This document shows, in pieces, positions 1 to 13,000 of a stretch of 64,000 nucleotides of DNA. The notes beneath the pieces were generated by a model. It worked only from the letters and a program-made list of their open reading frames with translations, was not told the origin of the DNA and made no database searches. Location of the stretch: assembly GCA_021014325.1 (NCBI GenBank), contig CM037472.1:37658234-37722233 (forward strand), read 5' to 3'. Made by a program: the position numbers and the translations under genes. The number at the start of each line of letters is the position of its first letter. The first letter of the stretch is position 1. The stretch is from Plazaster borealis (Eukaryota > Echinodermata > Asteroidea > Forcipulatida > Labidiasteridae).

Positions 1-956
1 ATTTAGGAGGTTTACAGACTCTGCATCACCAGTAATACAAAACAATGTATAATATTTCTTTCTCCCTTTGGTGACTGTTTTACCTCTGTTAAAAAAAAAA
101 AAATGCTCAAAATCCTTAAATCAGGAAAAATCCTGACGCCCAGCATAACAGGTACACAGCTTTGTGTACGTTTGTTTTTATCAAGAATCTACAACCACAC
201 ATGGGTTTCTCTACACAATATACTTTCCCTTAAAAAAATAACCAAATAAAACTGAACATCTGGGGCCAACTTCATAGAGCTGCTTAATGACTGAATTTGT
301 GCTCACTGCGCGAGTTTCCATTTCATAGCGCTGCTAACCGTAAGCACATGAAAAGTCATGCTAACCTTCCGGTGCTTACTGTATGAAAAAGAATGACGCA
401 ACAATGCAAATTCATGGTGAACGCGCAAGCTGGCCGCCTAATTTTCTTGCTATCCTGTGAAATATGCTTCTGCTTAAGCAAATTTTTTTGCAATAGTTAG
501 CATGAAAATTTGCTTATCGTTAAAGCAGCGCTATGAAATTGGCCCCAGGTCATATGAACACTATTCACAGTGTTTTTGATTGCTAATAAAACGGTGATAA
601 GAATGAAAATAGTAACAAATAAACATGTTCTAAACCCTAGATTTTAAGTTCTTGGCACAAAAAAAAAGGCTTTTCAAATCATTCCGAAATATTTACGGAG
701 GCGACCAACAGCAAGGAAGATCGGGTCTCCATTTCACAAAGCGCCACGATTCACCTCAGCTACAGAATCAATCTTTAATCACTAATCAAAAAAAAGTTGG
801 GTCACAATACAGGTCACCATGGTGATATGGGCAACTCATCTTGAGAGGAAATCTTACAACTTTGTGAAAATGATCCCCCTCCTCTCTCACGTCTGGACGG
901 TGCAGGGAGTAAAAACATTAGTAAGCTAAGGAGTCACATTCATTAATGGTACTGAC
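1..956. other. PRKD intron (partial) with an inverted-repeat element
   Basis: Non-coding sequence downstream of the last identified PRKD exon. It holds the inverted-repeat element at 262-546, short A runs and no recognisable exon. The following PH exon must be beyond the left edge. Confidence 0.7.
262..546. mobile_element. GGGCCCAATTTCATAGAGC-type inverted-repeat element
   Basis: The element begins GGGGCCAACTTCATAGAGC and ends GCGCTATGAAATTGGCCCC, an inverted pair. Relatives are at 7410-7602, 21436-21621, 54804-54996, 63667-63890 and 63936-64000. Inside are GCTTAAGCA-like motifs in both orientations. No coding capacity; likely a non-autonomous DNA element. Confidence 0.8.
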
Positions 957-1034
957 CTTATAATACCTGGTACTACTTTCACTCTGATACAAAGTGATAG
1001 ACTTGGTATCTATTCTCCAGAAATGCCGCTTACG
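957..1034 (-). CDS. PRKD: PRKD exon: second PH-domain exon
   Basis: This short 78-nt exon has phase 0 at both ends. It encodes [20 protein letters not shown] followed by STRYYK, closely matching the PRKD PH strands RKRHYWRLDSK-ITL-Q...SRYYK. The acceptor is TATTCTTGCAG and the donor is GTCAGT. It is the last PRKD exon identified before the left edge. The next expected motif (EIPLSEI-like) was not seen in 1-956. Confidence 0.94.
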
Positions 1035-4000
1035 CTGCAAGAATACAAAGGCAAAAAAGTATGATAACAATAATCACAAAAATACGCAGTTCTTATATAG
1101 CGCTTTATCACACCCGAGGGCGTCTCAAAATGCTCATTATTTTGTCTACAAGATATGCGGAGCTACGTTTGAAATATAAGACCATTTATTTACAGATTTT
1201 TCCTCCTAATGACAAAGATCTAGTTGGATGGTATACAGAAGAAAAATTAAGAATGGTTTGCATTTGTGCAATGGAGAAAATATTTTCCCTCGATGAAAGA
1301 TGGAATGTTCCATTCAACTTCGCCTCGTTGTATGGAACATTCCATCTTTCAACTCATGAACATATTCTCACCATTGCGCACACTCATAAACATTCATTAT
1401 TTAATAATAATAATAATAATAATAATAGTGGCTTCTTATATAACGCACATATCCGTCACTCAGTGAAGCTCAAGGCGCTTCAACATTCATTATTTTCCTG
1501 CAAGGTATTGTGGAGCTACGTTTTTGAAGTATGGGACCAATTCCTTTACATAGCACCATGTAATGGTTTACAAGGTGCTGTGGCGCAATATGCTGCCGAT
1601 CAAACCAGGAACACCGGGGCGAACCCCTTCTCTTTTCGATAAGTGCACTGGGTTCTTTTACGTGCATTACACAACACACGGGACCTACGGCTTAGCTTAA
1701 CGTCCCATCCGAAGGACAAAGCATGTGGTTAAGTGTCTTGCTTAAGGACACGAGTGTCACGACTGGGATTTGAACCCACACTCTGCTGATCAGAAACACC
1801 AGAGCTTGATTTCGGTGTTCTTATCTGCTCGGCCACGACACGCCACCATTATTAGGTTTGACAATCTTGATATACGGGCTGGTGTGAATTGCGGTCGATA
1901 CGCAAATTTACTATTACTTTTTTACTTCAGATCACATTCACAAAAAATCATCAAGATAACATTGTTTAGAATGCCCCAGTTTGCACAGTAGAGCTTTAAA
2001 AGATAGGGTCATAGATTGGTAAATACTCCAAAAAAGAATGATCATAAAAATTACCTGGTGAAAAGCACTGCAGCTGTATGAACTATTTTTGAGAAAGGAT
2101 TTCCTTTCGAAGTAATATGGTTTGGATAATTCTTCACCCAAAAACATTTGAATCTGAGAAACGATTCATGCATGAATCATTTCTCAGATTTCCGAGGGTT
2201 GGTGTCCGTGCGCGAATGCTGCTGCCAGAGATACGGTTGGTACCCGCTTGTCACCTTGCTATACGTGGATGGATCGACGTTCTTGTGAAAATACTGTGAC
2301 AGTTTTTTGCTGGTTTCAAATAGACACCGTATTCAGCTGACATTTTCACATAAAAACTTGTAATGTATAATTTTTTATAACTTTTCACATAAATCAGCAT
2401 TACGTTGACAAAAACCAACCTATGACCCTACCTTTAAATTCAAAGTTAAACACCCAGTAAAACACATTCCAGGGACCTTGTTTCAATTCAGCGTGCATCT
2501 GCCAAACTTTTTATTTTCATTCTTATTTTATTTGTTCTGTTTGTGAACCTATTGACTCTTACAAAAGCGATCTTAATCACTGTACTAGCCAAGTACCCAA
2601 TGGAGAGAAGACATGGAAGGAAGATTCAGTTTTAGATGTGGGAGGAAAACCCCAGAGATTTATTCCAGGGAAAACCCAGGCAGTCAGGTAGGGATTGAAA
2701 ACCTAATCCACGTAGTGCCCCCGGCGTGATTCGAACCGGGGTCCTAGATGTGGAGGGCGAGGAAAGATACCACTACGCCAACCCGACCAACATCCGGAAT
2801 TTGGGTCATGAATGCCTCCCAGTTTCGGAAAAATCCTGGGTAGAACCCTGCTGTACTTGAATCTTCCCCCCCCCCCATGGACAATTTTGAAGTCTTACCA
2901 TACTATCTTTATCTGTACAGTGGACCATCCAGCCTTCCTTTAAGACCTGTGAGCTTCTCCTCTTGGTGTGTTTGACGGATTGAACGATACGCATCAGTGG
3001 AATGTTATTACTCTGTACGGGGCTGTCAAAGAATCCATCCAAAAAGTCCATTTATTTCATGCTCAACATCAAAGCAGGATTTTCAAGTTTCAAAGGCAGG
3101 GTATGCCTTTGATAATTACTCCAAATATTAATGACCATAAAAACTTACTTGGTAAAGAGCACTGGAGAGATGTTGATATAAAACATTTTTAGAGAAGACA
3201 GCCTTTGAAGTGGTGTAGTTTTAGAGAAAGAGGTAATTTTTCACCCCCAAATTTGAATCTGAGAAAGGCTTCAGGCATGAAGCCTTTCTTAGGCATCTGA
3301 AAGCACACAATTCTAACCAACTAAGGTGTTTTTTCTTTCATTATTTGTTTGCAACTTCGATGACCAATTGAGCAAAAATCTTCACAGGTTTGGGGGGGGG
3401 GGGGGTAGACCAAGTGAGAATACTGGTCTTTGACAAATACCTAAAGTAAACCCTGCCTTTAACTTTCATTTACAAAAGTTCAAGTATTGGGGATGTTCTC
3501 CACCTGTGTTTTCCGCAATTACTGGTACACAAATACGCACTACGCGCACAGTGTGCTGCGGGTAAAAAGCCTGCGTGCTACATGTGCGCATGAGTAATGA
3601 GTCCCAAGAAAGGCGTAAATCACTGGTACCTGACATATGAAACCGGCCTAAAATGGACTGGTCTAGCAGAGTGTGTCCCTCCATTAGAAAGCTCTGTCAT
3701 AAAGGGCAGTGCAAGCATCGACTCACTTTAACAACAGAGCTATGGACAGATAGACTGTAAGTCTTGCACGCATTTTGGCATCGGGATGTGTTAAATCGTA
3801 ATTTTTCTTCACAAGTAACAGCACTGATTGTGGAATCAACTGAAGTCTTCAAAACGTTTGAATACTGGGGAAACTTGTCTGGTTAACAGCACATAGATTG
3901 GTGCCGAACAAAAAAGTGTCAACATAGGAACCCATCACGCAGGGATTCTCTACTGCTTCAAACACTGGAGTAGTATAACGGAGAGTATTAGGCTGTACCA

Positions 4001-7000
4001 GAATTGGCGGCTATGGTTAGAACTTTTGCTAGGGGTATTGCTGAGAACGTCCTGTACTTCAATGCATGATGACGCGGCAATCTAGCCGTAGCCGTAGCTG
4101 TAGCCACCAATACCGACATGGCTTCATCAGGCATGATATTTGGCCCTTGAGAAAAAGTAAGACAATTGTATTGAGTAGAAGGGCTGACCTACATATACAT
4201 ACGGTATCTAGGCTTTTATAAGACTTTTCAGGCTATTTATTAACAATTTTGCAGATTTTTCTGGGCTGCAAAAAAAAATAAATTCAGAAATCAGATTAAA
4301 GTAGGAGGAATAGCATGCCTGCCTCAAAAAATTCAGGCCTTTTCACACTGTCCAAAATCTCAGGGTCGGAACCGGTTCCCAACCGGAGATTTTGTTCACC
4401 CCGTTTCACACTGTAAAAATTTCAACCTGCCTCCGATCCGGGTAGCATGCTCTAGCCGGATAGAAATCAACCCTAGCAGGGACCAGGGTTGAAAATCTCA
4501 ATCCGGATCGAAATTGCATTTTTCGGCGTGAACCGTGTCGAAACTGACAGTGTGAACCGCCCCGAGTTGAGTCACTTACCACTGATCTGGCTTGCGTTGT
4601 GTGGCGCGAATTTCCATGTAAATCTGACACATGGACAAAGGTCAATAAACAATCAGCTGTCAGATGGGTCAAAGGTCAATAACCAATGGCGTGCATGCTA
4701 CGCATTACCTGCATGTACACGTGGCCCAAACTTCGGACACCACGCACGCATTTCATTTCATTCTCCTCAATTCGTTTTTAAAGTTTGAGAAAATGGCCCC
4801 CCAAAAATCAGATAGCAAGGCTGATAGGCCATCATGGAGCCTTTCTTCTCCGCGAAATGTACAATAACATGTACATAAGAAGTAGAAAGTACAAGTTGTC
4901 GAGCAAATTAGTGGGCGCAGCCATGTTGGAATTGTTTCACCTCTGGATGTGCAGTGCATTGTGGGATCGAAAATAACCATCACCCACGTACGTCATAAAC
5001 ATTTTGCGCGCTGTGCGAAAGCGATCCGTGTCGAGAATTTCAGTGTGAATACACGGGACTCTAGCCGGATTGAACGTTATATGGTTCACGCATTAGCCGG
5101 TTCATGTAAAGACCAGTGTGAATGTTGCTTATCTCTGATCCGTGTCGAAAAGAAGCGAGGCTGAACCGGAGAGGACCCGGGTAGGTTTCAACGCGGTTCG
5201 AAATGGAGGTATTGTGAAAAGGCTCTTCCATACTTAGACTCTGCTTTGTGATTGGCTTAGAATGCATCACATGACGCACAATACCCATAGCAACGAACGA
5301 ACTATACCCATAGCAACCAATGTACTAAATTCATAGCACCATAGCAACCAGTGTACTATACCTATAGCAATGGCATGTTCTTGGAACCTAGACGTCATAG
5401 ATGTTTGTGTATAGTATGGGGTGTTATAAAATAAATATTGACTGCTTTGAGTGCTACGGTTAAATATGATTCCCTTGATTGCTCTCGGACCAATCTATTT
5501 TCCCGAGGTGAAGGCTTCATCTCGGGAAAATAGAGCGCTTCAGGGGTTACCCCAGGAGTCATAGTTTTAACCAAAGCACTCGAAGCAGTCAACTGTTGCA
5601 TACTTCGGTTGGTACTGATTTGAAGGTCTTTGCAATCGGTTTTTTTAAGGATTTTTCGCAAAGAATGGAGGGCCAAGGCAATTGATATTGAAAACACCAA
5701 TTCATGGAAGAGAAGGGGGCCTTGAAAAGGGGCTCTCTTTGCTCCCTTGAAAGTAATCCACTACCACAGCCCTTTAGGGGTTTTAACATCCCATCATGAG
5801 GACAAAGCATTATCCATAACATCCAAACCTGAGTGGGTTATCTGGGCCAGGGGGGCTGTCAGCCTCGGCTCCGACATCTTCATCTGGATTGTCTCCTAGA
5901 CTGTCTCGATTTGAAGACGTGTCGTTGTCTTCCGGCTCGTTCTCATCGCTCTCATTCAGCTTCTCCTGGTCTTCCCTCTCACCTGAGGAAATGATCATCG
6001 ACAAAAATATACCAAGGAGTTCCTTATTAAGTTTAATTTTGTATTTAAGTGTTGTTTGAAGCTTTGCAGGGTGTGGAGAAATAAGAAATAACTATAAATA
6101 AATAGTAAACCTGCGGGTACAACCATGTGTAAATCTCTTTGTGGGAGTGTTGGCTCTTAAAAGAGCCGGTGTGGTCTCGATGTTTCGAACATTATACTCT
6201 GCTTGAAACGTCGAGACCACAATCAGTTTCAAGTTAATAGTAAGTAAACTTGTGGGTTGTACCCGCAAGTTTGCTTTTTATTTATAGTTATTTCTTATTT
6301 TGTACTTATTTTATTTCATTACTCATTTCACAGTGTCACTGTCAGGCAATAACAGGATGAATAGGAGGTCAGGGGATCAGGTTGGCTCAGTGGTTTCCTT
6401 CCCCCGCCTTTCACCTCTGTGGACCCCGGTTCGAATCCCACCTCAGACCGGAGCCTTGCATGTGGATTGAGATTTCAGTCCCTACCTGGGTTTTCCCCCA
6501 TTGGGGTTTTTCCCCCGTTGGGGTTTTCCCCCGTTGGGGTTTCCCTCCCACATCTAAAACTGAGCATTTCTTCTCGTTTCCTATTCATCCTGTTATTGGC
6601 GCTAATTGTGCTGGTGGATGTGTAATTAAATAAATAAGAAGAAACGTTCAGTTTTTATAAGTGGAAGGAAAACCCCAAACAGGGAAAACCCAGGCAATTC
6701 ACTTGCAAGACTCCGGTCCGAGGCCGGATTCGAACCAGGGTCCACAGAGGTGAAATGCAGGGAAAGAAACCGCTAAGCCAACCTGATCCCCTTTTTACAT
6801 TTACGGCACAATTTGGAGTGCATGCTGTCATTTTTTGCTTAAACTTTTTGTAAAAAACTTTGGAATTCCAAACAAAAATTAAATACCAGTAAACTTATTA
6901 TTTTGTTTGATAAGTGTCTTCTTAAAGGCAGGGTATACTTTTGGTAATTGTCAAAGACCAGTATCCTCACTTGGTGTATCCCAACATATGCATAAAATAA

Positions 7001-10000
7001 CAAACCTGGGACAATTTGGGCAAAATGGTTCATCGAAGTTGCAGGAAAATAATGAAAGGAAAAACACCCTTGTTGCATGGAATTGTGTGCTTTCAGGTGC
7101 CTGAAAAAGGCTTCATGCCTGAAGCCTTTCTCAGATATATTTTTTAGGGGTTGAAAATTACCTCTTTCTCTAAAACTACACTACTTAAATGTAAGTATTT
7201 GTAACTCCCCGGATATCTTGCTTTTTTGTTTACTTACGTTCATGTAGAGGGGCTTCCCCTAAACAGTCTTTGGGAACCTTCTCAGCACATCGTTTGTGAC
7301 AATTGAATTTGCAATCTGGAAATGACAACAGTAAAAGGTTAGGTACATCATTAACATGTATTAGGGTTGAGAGTCAATGCTGACTAAAAAGTCTGAAACT
7401 AGGGATCCAGGGCCCAATTGCATAGAGCCGCTTAAGCACAAAAAGTAGCTAAGCACAACAAAATTATGCTTACCAGAATAAGGTTACCAGCCAAACTACC
7501 ATGTCACATGTACAATTTGTGAATGGTACCCTGCTCATTTCTGCTTAGCAGACTATTTCTAAGCAATATTTTCTGCTTAAGCAGCTCTATGAAATTGGGC
7601 CCATATCTTCGGAGGTAGGTTGAAATGACAGCATTTCAACCTTTTGGAAACCCCTGGAGTTATAGATTCCAAGGAGCTTCAGGGAACAGTGACTCGGTGT
7701 TAGAGAAGTAGATCAGAGAGCATGACTTGTTTTTATTTGAAGAAAAATACATCATTTTCTGTTTACCAGGCAGACTCCAAAAAGTCTGAAATTTCTCATA
7801 CCTGATGTATATAATCAAGAGCTGCTAACTCTCCCTGATTCTGCAGAAAGTATTCTGAAAATAAAACCAATCTTTCCATGTTCTGATGAACAAATTTTAA
7901 AATCTCCCTGATTGTGGAAACTTATTCTATATTATGTTGAATGTAATTTTAAATATCTCCCTGATTGTCGTACAAAATCTTCCTGATTGCAAGATGCAAA
8001 TGTTGGCAGCTCTGATAATCAACAGTTCCGCTCAGTTCAAAGTTGACGTAAATGTAAAGCAAATTACAGCATCATAGACAAAAGATTTACACATCCACAC
8101 CAAAAAAAAGGGGAAAAAAAGAAGAAAAAAAAGTTCAAACCCTTCTCTCATTACAAACTGATCATCAGAGAACACGTGTCGTAGTCTGGCACCCAGACTG
8201 AAATAGAAACCTAGAAGGCCTAAAAAAGAAATCTTAGAAAGACTCTGTAAAAAAAAAACACCCAACAACAAAAAAAGGCACAAAAAAGAAACTCCAAGAC
8301 CACAACATGTCAAACCGATGACTGAGAACAAGAGTAGATCATCTGTTTATAGCAGTTTTTATAGACGTTCCGATTAGCAACTTCACAGCATCTGGTTTCC
8401 TACAGGACTTCCGAAGCCCGTTTCTGAGGTGTGAGGTTCACAATTAAATTTAAAACAAGTAAACAGTGGTTCAGTTTCTATCTTCTGCATTTTTCACTGA
8501 ACTTATTTGGGTTCATTGAGAGAAGGCTTACGTGATCTTTTACACAGCGTCGCTGAATCCTCAAGAACATAGTATAAAACAGTATACGGAAAACATATGC
8601 AGATATTGCTTGTAAAAAGTAAGTGATTAACTCTTTCACACTCTGACCGATCTCTAGCGACTGATTTAAAACTCTTCAGAAAAATAGTTGTAAAACGATA
8701 AATAAAGATCCCAAGGGCCACACAGTTTTCAGAATGGGAAAGAGGACTCTTGAGGGTGCTATTGTGACCTGGGTTTTTTGTGGGTTTTTTTTTGGGGGGG
8801 GATTGCCTTTTGCAAAAAACAAGAAAAACAATTAATGTGTCTATATGGTCAATTTATCACTAAAATAAATGGTGCCTGAAAGAGTTATGGTTTTGTACTT
8901 GTAATTTCTGTAGCTTAGCGCTAATTAATTAAAAAACAACTTGTGTTTTTTAGGTTTTGGGTCCCCACCCCACCAAACCGCCTGGGGGAGCAGATTTGTT
9001 TTTACCCCAGAAAGGGGGAGGAGGTGGAGGATGATTTTAAACCAAGTTTTCATCAAACTGTACATGGTTTATACATGTACAGTGTATGTACATGTATGCA
9101 TGAGTGACTAAAGTTCAAGTCTTCAAGATCAGCAGGTCCATATCCCTGTCTCAAGTCATAAACCCCAATCCCCTAGACAATCCCATAGACACTCCTGGCT
9201 GGAAACTGCCTCAATCCACCCAAACTAACCAATGTGAGATTATGTAGGATCCCTACTGCCTCAATCCTCCAAAACCAACCAATGTGATATTATGTACGAT
9301 GCCTGTTGCCTCAATCCTAAAAAACCCAACAACCCTGATTTGAGTTGTGAAGGGAAGTCCACTGCCTCAATCCTCCAAAGTCAACTGAAATGAGTTGTGT
9401 AGGGTGTGCCTCGTGCCTGAACCCGCCAAAACTAACTGATATGAGTTATGTAGGAAGCCTACTGCCTCAATCCTCCCAAATCAACCGATACGAGTTTGTG
9501 TAGAATCCCCTGTACCTTCATGCAGGTACATGTCCAACATGCATCGATCCTCCGGTTTATTTTGAAGGATTCAGGCAGACTAGGGTTTATGATGCGTCCC
9601 AGTGAGTACCAGTAATCAGGCATGCAACTGCAGCTTGTTAAAAACAAAAAAGAGGAAAGTGCCAGGCACAGCAAGACTTTGTACTTCGTTTTTCAATTTT
9701 TCAATGGCACAGCTGAGAAACCACAAACAAGGAAATCAGCTGATCAGCCTGGAAACTTACATGAGTAATTCCCCGAGGTCCGAGTTGCAAGGGTAACTTA
9801 GACTTTGGATCCAAGTCCATACTTTGTGTCTCGGACTCGAGACTGACAAACCTGGTGACTCACCTTTGCATTGGATTCCCTGCCGAAATAACCCAACCAA
9901 GAGCCTCCTGCAGTACTGGCATATTGTTGGCTTGGTGTAGCTATGCACCACAAAAGTGTGTGGCACCTTGATCCGGCTTGCGACTGCTTTCTCTACCCAT

Positions 10001-13000
10001 AGAGGGCGCCCTCCACACGACGGCGACCGCTTGTCCTTGTAGCTGTCTGTCTTTGATAGAAGCAACGTCTGAAGGTTGGAGGGTAGGGACGTAAACAAAA
10101 TCAGTGATGTGAGATTTTATAGATATGGAATATATTTTTACGTTTTTTTTTAATTAAGTACAAATTCTTTAAAAACAAAGTGGGAAGAGTTAGGGAGGAA
10201 TGTGAGCTTTTCACTGCAGTAAACCATTATCTATGTGAGAAAAAAACCCAACAATTACCACAAACTCTGCAAAGATGTACCAAGCTATTAACCAAATATT
10301 GTCAGATTTTGCTTAGATGGGAACCAGAAACTGTACAAAAAAACGTGAGAAGTTGATATTACACCAAAGGAGAAATGTAATTGTTCAGAAAGCATAAAAT
10401 GCAATTAGAATCTGGTGAATACATACATTTAATTTCCAGAAGTATAAAAACAGAGTATTGACAAAATCATTCCTGAAAACCACAAATTCGAGGTGTTACA
10501 GAAGAAACTTTAATGACGGGAATTTAAGTCCAATTTTGTATGGACACTGTACTATAAATGTTTGCATAATAGATCATTCATTCTTCCTAACAACATCTGC
10601 AGCAGGTGTCTCTGAAGGCTTCTACTGTATGTTATCTAGTGCTCAACCTTGGCCAGATTCTCCACCCACCTATAAATGAAAAAATCCCCTTAACTACATG
10701 TCAATGTTTGCTGTGTGAAGTCGGTTTACACAGGGTTTGCTCTGAACTTTTTCAGTAACTAGCGAGGAGCAGAATATACTGTGCAAGTCTCGTGCGTATT
10801 CGAACATAGGGACCCTTTAAAGTGTAAGTTTGTTTCCTTGATTTGGGGTTTAACAAAGAAAAATTGAATAGAGCCGGATTTGGACCAACGACCTCCGGAT
10901 TAACGTGCCGGCGTTCGACCAACTGAGCTATCAAGACCTAATGTTGGTGGTCTCCCTATTTTGTAAATATCTTTGTTCGGGGATGCCAGTCAGAAGCCAT
11001 ACAACCATTAACTGCCGTGTAGCCAGAGATCACCCCCCCCCCAAGTTTATGGTACAACCTGGGAAGCGACAGCCAGGGGACCACCTTAAGAGGATGCAAC
11101 TTTTTATTTCAGATTTAAAATAATAAACCACATAGAGGAACTTGGTGAAAGTTCATAATTACACGTACAGCAACAGGCCTTCTTTGATCATGATGACACA
11201 GCTCCTTTAATGGAAACACAATTCATGTACGTTTACAAACTGTCAATTTAGTGTGTCATTTGTAATAAACAAATGTAAATTGGATTCATAAGAGCTCTAC
11301 TGCGAAACATACATGTAAATGTTTTTTTCTGTTTGGGTGGGAAAACTGTTTTAACTGCTCAACCTTTCCCTGACCATAGTGGTCTCAAAACTGGCTGCAA
11401 AGTTTGACTTACATTCAATAAAAAAAGGTCAAAGTAAAGGTAACGTCCCGAACTGAAATTTTGTTCTGATGTTTCACAAGACTATACTGACCTATAAAAG
11501 TCTAAAACCAAACAAAAGTTCTGTTTCATTTTACTGAAATGCATGGTCTCTATAGTAATAATAATAATAAAGACATTTGTAAAGCGCCTAATGCAAAAGC
11601 CTCTAAGCGCAAAAAGTTAAAGGGATTGTATACGTTTGGTAATTGGAACCCACGGTTGTTTCAATCCTATATAGTTGTACATATATACCATCAAACTAAC
11701 CTGTGAATATTTCATTTCAAAAGGTGGTAGCGTTTTTGAGATATTGCTGAAAATCTGGAGCGGTTATGACCACGCAGAAAAAATAATCTGCAATTGGAAT
11801 ACACAATCTGAGAAAGGTTACTGCAGTAACGCTTCTCAGACTCAAATTTTTGGGGGGATAAAAAGTGATATCTTTTTCCGTAACTGCAATACTTCGAAGT
11901 GAACAGTTTCTCAAAATAAATTATACTATCCAAAGCTGCTGTACTTCTTACCAATTGAGTTTTTATTGCCATTAATTTTCAGAGTCATTACCAAACATAT
12001 ACAGACCCTTTAAATTCATCTCAAAATTTGTGAATTCCAAACCTGGAGTAAACACTATTCAGTTTATGAAACCTTACATACAATTCTTACAAATATTACT
12101 TCAAATTGTTCGCTGCTCAAACAATTGCACATATTTCCTTGCTTCCTACATTTGTGTTATTTACCAACCAGGTAGGAGTCCAGCATTGTGTATCAGTAAT
12201 CTTTTCTGTTGATAAATGGGATTATTTTGTTGGCTAAAGTTCTTTCACACCACATGTAGTATCACTTCCTCATACAGATTTGCACTCAAAGCTGTCTTAC
12301 GAAACTAGTCTTTGTCTTAAACTGAAAAAGGGTATTTTTCAATACATCGATGATGTTTCGACTCTCTAGATCTTTTTTTGTTCCATTGTTCTTTTCACAA
12401 CCTACTTCCCATTCATCTATTGTAAAAATTTGTATAAACATGTAACGAACCTTAGAATAACAAAATGCTAAATATGCAAGTGCTCTGTCCTCTAAACAGG
12501 AACTGAACAGCTCGCAACAGTTGCTCGTAATGATTTTTTTTTTTACTGTGTGAAGCAAGTTTGAACAAAGGAAAGTTTATCTTTCACTCCGCACTGATCT
12601 ATCGGAGAGCACTCGCTGTAAAATCTGTGGTTTCTGAAACCTGCAGGAAAAACCTCCCAGCAGATTTTTATTTCATACTTATTTTTGTTTGTTTGAGATT
12701 TCAGAAAGCACTGAATTAGTTTGATCTGATAACAGAGGAATGTGAAAGAGTTATTTCCTTTCTTTAAAAAAATAAAACAACAATCAAACTTAGAGCTCCT
12801 ATGAGTTTCAGATTCAGAACGAAAAAAGATATTAAAGCGTTCATTGCTAATTGTAATAGCAATTATTGTTTATAACTTAATTACCTCGAATCGTTCCGAT
12901 TGCATTTTCAACATCAACGAGTATTTAAAAAAACTAAGCTGAGTACATTTGAGTTTCCTTGATTCACCTTGAAACGACCTAATAAACATTATCTGATAGT

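Larger units (their letters stand above)
1860..2865. repeat. Older dispersed repeat split by two younger insertions
   Basis: Sequence shared with 38090-38410 and 56370-56655 is seen in three pieces: 1860-1999 (GAATGCCCCAGTTTGCACAG), 2434-2555 (CCTTGTTTCAATTCAGCGTG) and 2806-2865 (AATGCCTCCCAGTTT...AATCCTGGG). The gaps are filled by a TTAA-flanked element (2000-2433) and a SINE (2556-2795). The uninterrupted relative at 56510-56640 gives the original order. Confidence 0.8.

Noticed and set aside
1061..1642. 193-codon open frame, plus strand
   Set aside because: Runs through a foldback, an (AAT)n tail and the antisense of a SINE; poly-Asn run from the tail. No gene.
3010..3022. Alternative acceptor TACAG for the PH exon
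   Set aside because: It would break the phase with the exon at 5829-5982; TTTGACAG keeps the frame and the family-typical Ser-Pro before SNNIPLMR.
9206..9512. CRISPR-like regular repeats
   Set aside because: Units are degenerate and contiguous with no unique spacers; the genome is eukaryotic.
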